Assembly: GCA_013289665.1 (NCBI GenBank)
Contig: JABCZN010000010.1
Location: forward strand, 1 to 64,000
Length of the DNA stretch: 64,000 bases
Direction: 5' to 3'
Origin: Acidobacteriota bacterium
Lineage (GTDB): Bacteria; Acidobacteriota; Terriglobia; Acidiferrales; UBA7541
Part shown: in pieces, positions 60,167 through 64,000 of the stretch
How the letters are laid out: the number at the start of each line of letters is the position of its first letter
Numbering within the stretch: position 1 is the first letter of the stretch
Translations under genes and position numbers: made by a program
The notes under the pieces: generated by a model
The model's database searches: none
Told to the model about the DNA's origin: nothing
The model's input: only the letters and a program-made list of their open reading frames with translations

Positions 60167-63034
60167 CTACCTCTTCCGGGAATACTCTTTGATCAGAGCC
60201 TGATAATCAGGGCGAGTCCGCAGGGAGGTAAACTCCGGGTCAGCTTCGACATCCGATGCCGGTTGCCCCTTTTGCATGGCGGTTTTCAGTTCCGCCACCG
60301 CTTCCGCGGGTCGATTTGCGATTGTTTCGAGCGTTGCACCCGCATAATAAAGAGTGAACTCCGCCGGGGAGATGCTCTTGGCGCGTTGCAGCAGCTCGCG
60401 GCCTTTGGCCAGATCTCCCGACTTCGCATAGTAAAGCGCCATCTGACCGAGGAGGCTGGAATTCCGGGAATTGACTTGGAGGTCCTTGTTGGCCAGGGCA
60501 ATCGCCTTCTTGTAGGCAAGGTTGGCCTTATCCTGCTGGCCAGCCCATCGGTATCCATCGCCCAGGTTGCCCAGCAAGGCCTGTTCGGACGGGTTCATCT
60601 CCACGGCTTTTTCAAACATCGGCACGGCTTGTGAGTATTGTTTCGACAAGAAGTAAGCCGTACCCAGGCTCGAGTAGGTCTGAGGGTCCGGCTGCAATTC
60701 GAGCGCTTTCTTGAACGCGCCTATGCTTTCTTCATATCTGGCCAGATACGCATAGGCAGCCCCGACATTGGTATATCCATTCGGATTCTGGGGTTCCAGT
60801 TGAACGACCTGCTGATACGCTTTGAGAGCATGCTCATATTCGCCAAATGTGAGATACGCCTGGCCGAGCGAATTCGGGTTGCCCCAGAAATAGGGATTGA
60901 TCTCGACAGCCTTTGCCAACGCTTCGATGGCCAGATCCTTCTGGCCGACCGCAACGTAGGCGCCGCCAAGTCTTCGGTAGGCCTCGTCGGAATTGGGCGC
61001 CAGTTCCTGCCCACGCTTGAGCTCCGCTATGGCTTGATTGTTTTGGCCCGTGGCGCTGTAGACGGTGCCGAGCGTCATGTGTGCCTCGGGCAGCTTGTCA
61101 TTTAATTCCGCAGCCCGGCGCGCCGCGGTGAGCGCCTTTTCCGCCCAGGAGGCGTCCTTCTTCTCGGAGTACATTCGCAGGCTGGCATTGGCCAGCCCCG
61201 TATAGGCCAGCGCGAAGTTCGGATCTTTCCTGAGAGATTGATTGAAGTAATTGATGGCTGTCTGAAAGTTTTTTGGATCGAACTGGCCGCGCATTGAATT
61301 TTTCCCGCGCAGGTAAAGGTCATAGGCATCCACGTTGTCGGTCGGATGTGCGGTCGTGTCGGCTGCCCCTGATTCGGAAGCATTGAGCCCCATTGCCGTC
61401 ACGAGCTTTCCCGAGATCCTGTCTTCCAGAGCCAACAAATCTCCCGCCACTCCGGGAAACTCCTCGTTCCACAGCGTCTTGTTTTCCGCCACATTTTCAA
61501 GCTTCACGGTGATCCGCATCTGGTCGGCGTTGCCCTGCACCGTCCCCTCGACAATCAGGTTCGCGCCCAACTTCTTCGCGATTTGCGGAAGGGGCAGGTT
61601 CGGATCCAGTTTTCTCGCCGCATCCCCCGAAGTCAGGTGAACTTCCTTCAACTGAAAGAGCCGCGCCGAAAGCGCCTCTCCCAATCCTTCCGCGATGTAG
61701 CCCATGCTGGACGCATCCCCAAGCACCCGGAACGGCATCACCGCCACGTATTTGCCCTGCGCCAGCGCGGGAAGTCCCGGGTTTACCTGCGAACTTCCGC
61801 CGCCCGCAGCCGGGCGGAAAATCATCTCTCTGGTTTTTGGAATTCCGACGAAAAGTCCGGCGGCGAGGAGCACGGCGGCTGCCGGCGCAACCCACTTCCA
61901 GGGAATCTTGCCCGGCGCATTCGGCGCCCGCATGATGATCGAAGCCATTACCGGACGCTTGCCTTGCCAGGCGTCCAGATCCGCCACGATCTCGGCGGCG
62001 CTTGGATAACGGCGCTCGAGGTCGCGCTCGAGACAGCGGCTGACGATGTCGCTCAGTCCGGCGGGAACGGTCGCGTCAATCTCCGCAAGCGGGACGGCGC
62101 GCTCTTGATTGCGCATCAGCAGGCTGGCCATCGCGGTCTCAGCCTTGAAGGGCATCTTCCCGCTTAACAGTTCGTAGAAAATCAGGCCAACGGCAAAGAG
62201 GTCCGAGCGCTGGTCCAGGGTTTTTCCCATGGCCTGCTCGGGCGACATGTATTCGATTGTCCCGAGCAGGGCACCGGTTTGCGTCATGCCTTCAGATTGG
62301 ACGGAGCGCGCCAGGCCAAAGTCCATCACCAGGATGCGGCCAGACTTGTCGCGCATGATGTTTTGTGGCTTCAGGTCGCGATGGATGATGCCGGCGCTAT
62401 GAGCGGCATCGAGGGCCATGCAGACGTGACGTATGATGTCCACGGCTTCATCCGGCGAATATCGTCCGTGTTCCCTGAGCAATTGCCGGAGATCGCTGCC
62501 TTCAACAAACTCCATCGTGATGAACTTCACGCCATCGGCTTCCGCCAGATCATAAATGCGGATGACGTTTTTGTGGGTGACCTGGTGAGCGGTGAGGAGT
62601 TCCTGTTTGAAACGTGCCAGGATTGCGGGATTGCTGGCCATCTCTGGCCGGATCAGCTTCAGCGCGACCACACGTTCCACTTCGCGGTCGGCAGCTTTGT
62701 ACACCGCGCCCATGCCGCCCTCGCCCAGAAGAGCAAGGATTTCGTAACGGCCGCCAAGCACGTCTCCGACCTGCAGGACGACGTTCTGATAAGACGTCAC
62801 ATAGGAGCGGGGTCCGCTGGGTGTGCGGACAGAGGTGCCGCCTTCTCGCGAGGCATCCGGATGAATGACCGTCGCTCCCGGGTCGGCAGGAGGCCGCCGC
62901 GGTGGCGGGTCGATAAAGGTAGCGCCGCTGTTGTCTAGCGGCACTTCGCTCGATGAGCTCTCGCCCTTGGCCGGCGCGCGCAGTCCGCCACCGGCTTCCT
63001 GACCGCGACCTGGCTTGGGCTTCAAATCGTCCAT
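60167..63034 (-). CDS. Serine/threonine protein kinase with TPR sensor-like region
   Basis: The 955-residue membrane protein has a Hanks-type kinase domain at about 97-360, with a glycine loop LLGEGGMGAVYKA, catalytic Lys K126 (VALKLI), HRDLKPQN (218-225) and DFGLA at 238, followed by GTIEYMSPEQ. All catalytic residues are present. A single transmembrane helix (about 375-395) leads to an extracytoplasmic FlgO/TolB-N-like domain (YVAVMPFRVLGDASSMGYIA to about 570), then some ten TPR units to the C-terminus. The kinase end is cytoplasmic. It would phosphorylate cytosolic proteins in response to an envelope signal. Common in Acidobacteriota; no partner regulator is adjacent. Confidence 0.92.
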   Translation of the reverse strand: MDDLKPKPGRGQEAGGGLRAPAKGESSSSEVPLDNSGATFIDPPPRRPPADPGATVIHPDASREGGTSVRTPSGPRSYVTSYQNVVLQVGDVLGGRYEILALLGEGGMGAVYKAADREVERVVALKLIRPEMASNPAILARFKQELLTAHQVTHKNVIRIYDLAEADGVKFITMEFVEGSDLRQLLREHGRYSPDEAVDIIRHVCMALDAAHSAGIIHRDLKPQNIMRDKSGRILVMDFGLARSVQSEGMTQTGALLGTIEYMSPEQAMGKTLDQRSDLFAVGLIFYELLSGKMPFKAETAMASLLMRNQERAVPLAEIDATVPAGLSDIVSRCLERDLERRYPSAAEIVADLDAWQGKRPVMASIIMRAPNAPGKIPWKWVAPAAAVLLAAGLFVGIPKTREMIFRPAAGGGSSQVNPGLPALAQGKYVAVMPFRVLGDASSMGYIAEGLGEALSARLFQLKEVHLTSGDAARKLDPNLPLPQIAKKLGANLIVEGTVQGNADQMRITVKLENVAENKTLWNEEFPGVAGDLLALEDRISGKLVTAMGLNASESGAADTTAHPTDNVDAYDLYLRGKNSMRGQFDPKNFQTAINYFNQSLRKDPNFALAYTGLANASLRMYSEKKDASWAEKALTAARRAAELNDKLPEAHMTLGTVYSATGQNNQAIAELKRGQELAPNSDEAYRRLGGAYVAVGQKDLAIEALAKAVEINPYFWGNPNSLGQAYLTFGEYEHALKAYQQVVQLEPQNPNGYTNVGAAYAYLARYEESIGAFKKALELQPDPQTYSSLGTAYFLSKQYSQAVPMFEKAVEMNPSEQALLGNLGDGYRWAGQQDKANLAYKKAIALANKDLQVNSRNSSLLGQMALYYAKSGDLAKGRELLQRAKSISPAEFTLYYAGATLETIANRPAEAVAELKTAMQKGQPASDVEADPEFTSLRTRPDYQALIKEYSRKR

Positions 63035-63150
63035 GAGACTTTAGGGACCCACGCACACCCATATCGCTCGATTGGCAATGGCTGCCCGGGGTCCAACGGC
63101 GTAAGTATATAACGATGCAGACTTTCTAAGCGGGCCAAACTCAAATAGGA

Positions 63151-63212
63151 CGATTGGGCAGGTAACTAATCAGGTTAGTCCCCAATCGCTTACGCGCGTC
63201 CGGGCGTAAGCG
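63151..63212. promoter_or_regulatory. Two adjoining hairpins between pntB and the kinase gene
   Basis: CGATTGGG (63151-63158) pairs with CCCAATCG (63181-63188), with an inner ACTAA/TTAGT pairing. CGCTTACGC (63187-63195) pairs with GCGTAAGCG (63204-63212) around an 8-nt loop. They share two bases, so the two folds compete. They could end the pntB transcript or act in the kinase leader. A further GGGCC-GGTT-GGCCC lies at 63278-63291. Confidence 0.45.
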
Positions 63213-63328
63213 TGGGGATGCTGGGAATCTGTGAGGGGGCGGATTCGGCTTTTAAGGGCGCAACCGGCGGACGAGACGGGCCGGTTGGCCCGCTGTTTTA
63301 GGCGTAGCCCCGTCGGCCTAGGGAGGTT

Positions 63329-64000
63329 CTAGCCGTGGCCGCCCGAGAGTTCCCGCACGATCGAGCCGACGAAATTTTTCGCGTCGCCAAAAAGCATCAG
63401 CGTGCGGTCCAGGTAGTACAACGGGTTGTCTATGCCCGCAAAGCCCGCGGCCATACTGCGCTTGATGACCATGATGGTGCGAGCCTTGTCTACGTCCAGA
63501 ATGGGCATGCCGTAGATGGGACTGGTTTGATCTTCCCTAGCCGCGGGATTCGTGACGTCGTTGGCGCCGATGATCAGGGCGACGTCGGTCTGAGGGAAAT
63601 CTCCGTTGATGTCGTCCATCTCCAGAAGCTTGTCGTAAGGGATGTCGGCTTCGGCGAGAAGCACGTTCATGTGCCCCGGCATTCTCCCGGCAACGGGGTG
63701 AATGCCGAATTTCACGTCCACGCCGCGCTTGGTGAGTGCGTCAAAGAGTTCGCGCACCTTGTGCTGCGCTTGCGCAACGGCCATGCCGTAGCCCGGGACG
63801 ATCACGACTTTGCTGGCCGCGGAAAGAATTCCCGCCGCCTCTTCCGGCGAAGCGCTGCGCACCGGCCGGGTCTCTTTTGCGCCTGCTGCCGCCACTTGTT
63901 CCTGGCCGAACGCGCCGAACAGCACGTTTGTGAAGGACCGGTTCATCGCCTTGGACATGTTCACGGAAAGAATGAACCCCGAAGCCCCGTCCAATGCGCC
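63329..64000 (-). CDS. pntB: NAD(P) transhydrogenase subunit beta, 3' part
   Basis: This is the C-terminal part of PntB, the NADP-binding half of the proton-translocating transhydrogenase; the 5' part lies beyond the window. Visible are the last transmembrane boundary (GALDGASGFILSVNMSKAMN), then the domain III Rossmann fold: VVIVPGYGMAVAQAQHKVRE (NADP loop), VKFGIHPVAGRMPGHMNVLL, ALIIGANDVTNPAA, and RSMAAGFAGIDNPLY. It balances NADH and NADPH pools using the proton gradient. The C-terminus is at 63329. The structured gap at 63035-63328 follows. Confidence 0.93.
   Translation of the reverse strand, partial: GALDGASGFILSVNMSKAMNRSFTNVLFGAFGQEQVAAAGAKETRPVRSASPEEAAGILSAASKVVIVPGYGMAVAQAQHKVRELFDALTKRGVDVKFGIHPVAGRMPGHMNVLLAEADIPYDKLLEMDDINGDFPQTDVALIIGANDVTNPAAREDQTSPIYGMPILDVDKARTIMVIKRSMAAGFAGIDNPLYYLDRTLMLFGDAKNFVGSIVRELSGGHG

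Noticed and set aside
1..64000. CRISPR array or cas genes
   Set aside because: No regularly spaced repeats and no Cas-like proteins were found; the direct repeats present are two-copy and short.

Overview
The window looks like a chromosomal segment of an acidobacterium (Acidobacteriota, in the style of Solibacter, Bryobacter or Koribacter). The basis is family content: two 1,241-residue Oar-type TonB-dependent receptors with a carboxypeptidase-like N-terminal domain, two paralogous quinoproteins of the type common in that phylum, a serine/threonine kinase fused to TPR repeats, a PEP-CTERM protein, and a bc-type complex co-encoded with a caa3 oxidase. No rRNA, complete tRNA or CRISPR array was seen.

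Layout. 1-3.4 kb is a debris zone: a small hypothetical gene, the tail of an IS630-type transposase, relics of tRNA-Met and tRNA-Gly genes, and three toxin-antitoxin loci (a HigB toxin broken by a one-base shift beside an intact HigA, an intact VapBC pair, and a truncated antitoxin). 3.5-14 kb, plus strand: an outer-membrane receptor, an exported glycoside-hydrolase-like protein, tagatose-bisphosphate aldolase, tagatose-6-phosphate kinase, a DeoR regulator, an AgaS-like sugar isomerase/deaminase and a PfkB kinase. This is a galactose- or galactosamine-type catabolic block. 14-26.2 kb, minus strand: alpha-galactosidase, exported amidohydrolase, KDPG aldolase, KDG-type kinase, MFS transporter, a Tat-exported SelA-fold PLP enzyme, a Tat-exported RidA, a quinoprotein, an IclR regulator and an exported RraA-like protein. 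Divergent from it, 26.6-28.5 kb, lie a diheme cytochrome c and a lactonase. 28.7-34.3 kb: second receptor and a TPR protein. 34.3-45.6 kb: a second PLP enzyme with a protein of three RidA domains, a bicupin, a mutarotase-like lipoprotein, a second quinoprotein, a large glycoside hydrolase, a NagB-like deaminase and a second MFS transporter. 45.8-50.9 kb: accessory genes of unknown function and IS or tRNA debris. 51-58.9 kb: ctaCDE, a membrane protein, diheme cytochrome c, Rieske protein, a cytochrome b6/IV-c fusion and ctaG. 59-64 kb: PEP-CTERM protein, kinase-TPR protein and the 3' part of pntB.

How the genes may work together. The strongest idea is an extracytoplasmic oxidative route for a sugar or amino sugar. 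A quinoprotein and cytochrome c would oxidise the aldose, a lactonase would open the lactone, and a Tat-exported PLP enzyme of the D-glucosaminate ammonia-lyase type would make a 2-keto-3-deoxy acid. An exported RidA would hydrolyse the enamine/imine intermediate. The acid would then be imported by MFS, phosphorylated by a KDG-type kinase and split by KDPG aldolase. The PLP-RidA pairing occurs twice in the window, the second time with three RidA domains in one chain. The pathway is inference; export signals, family motifs and gene order are visible in the sequence.
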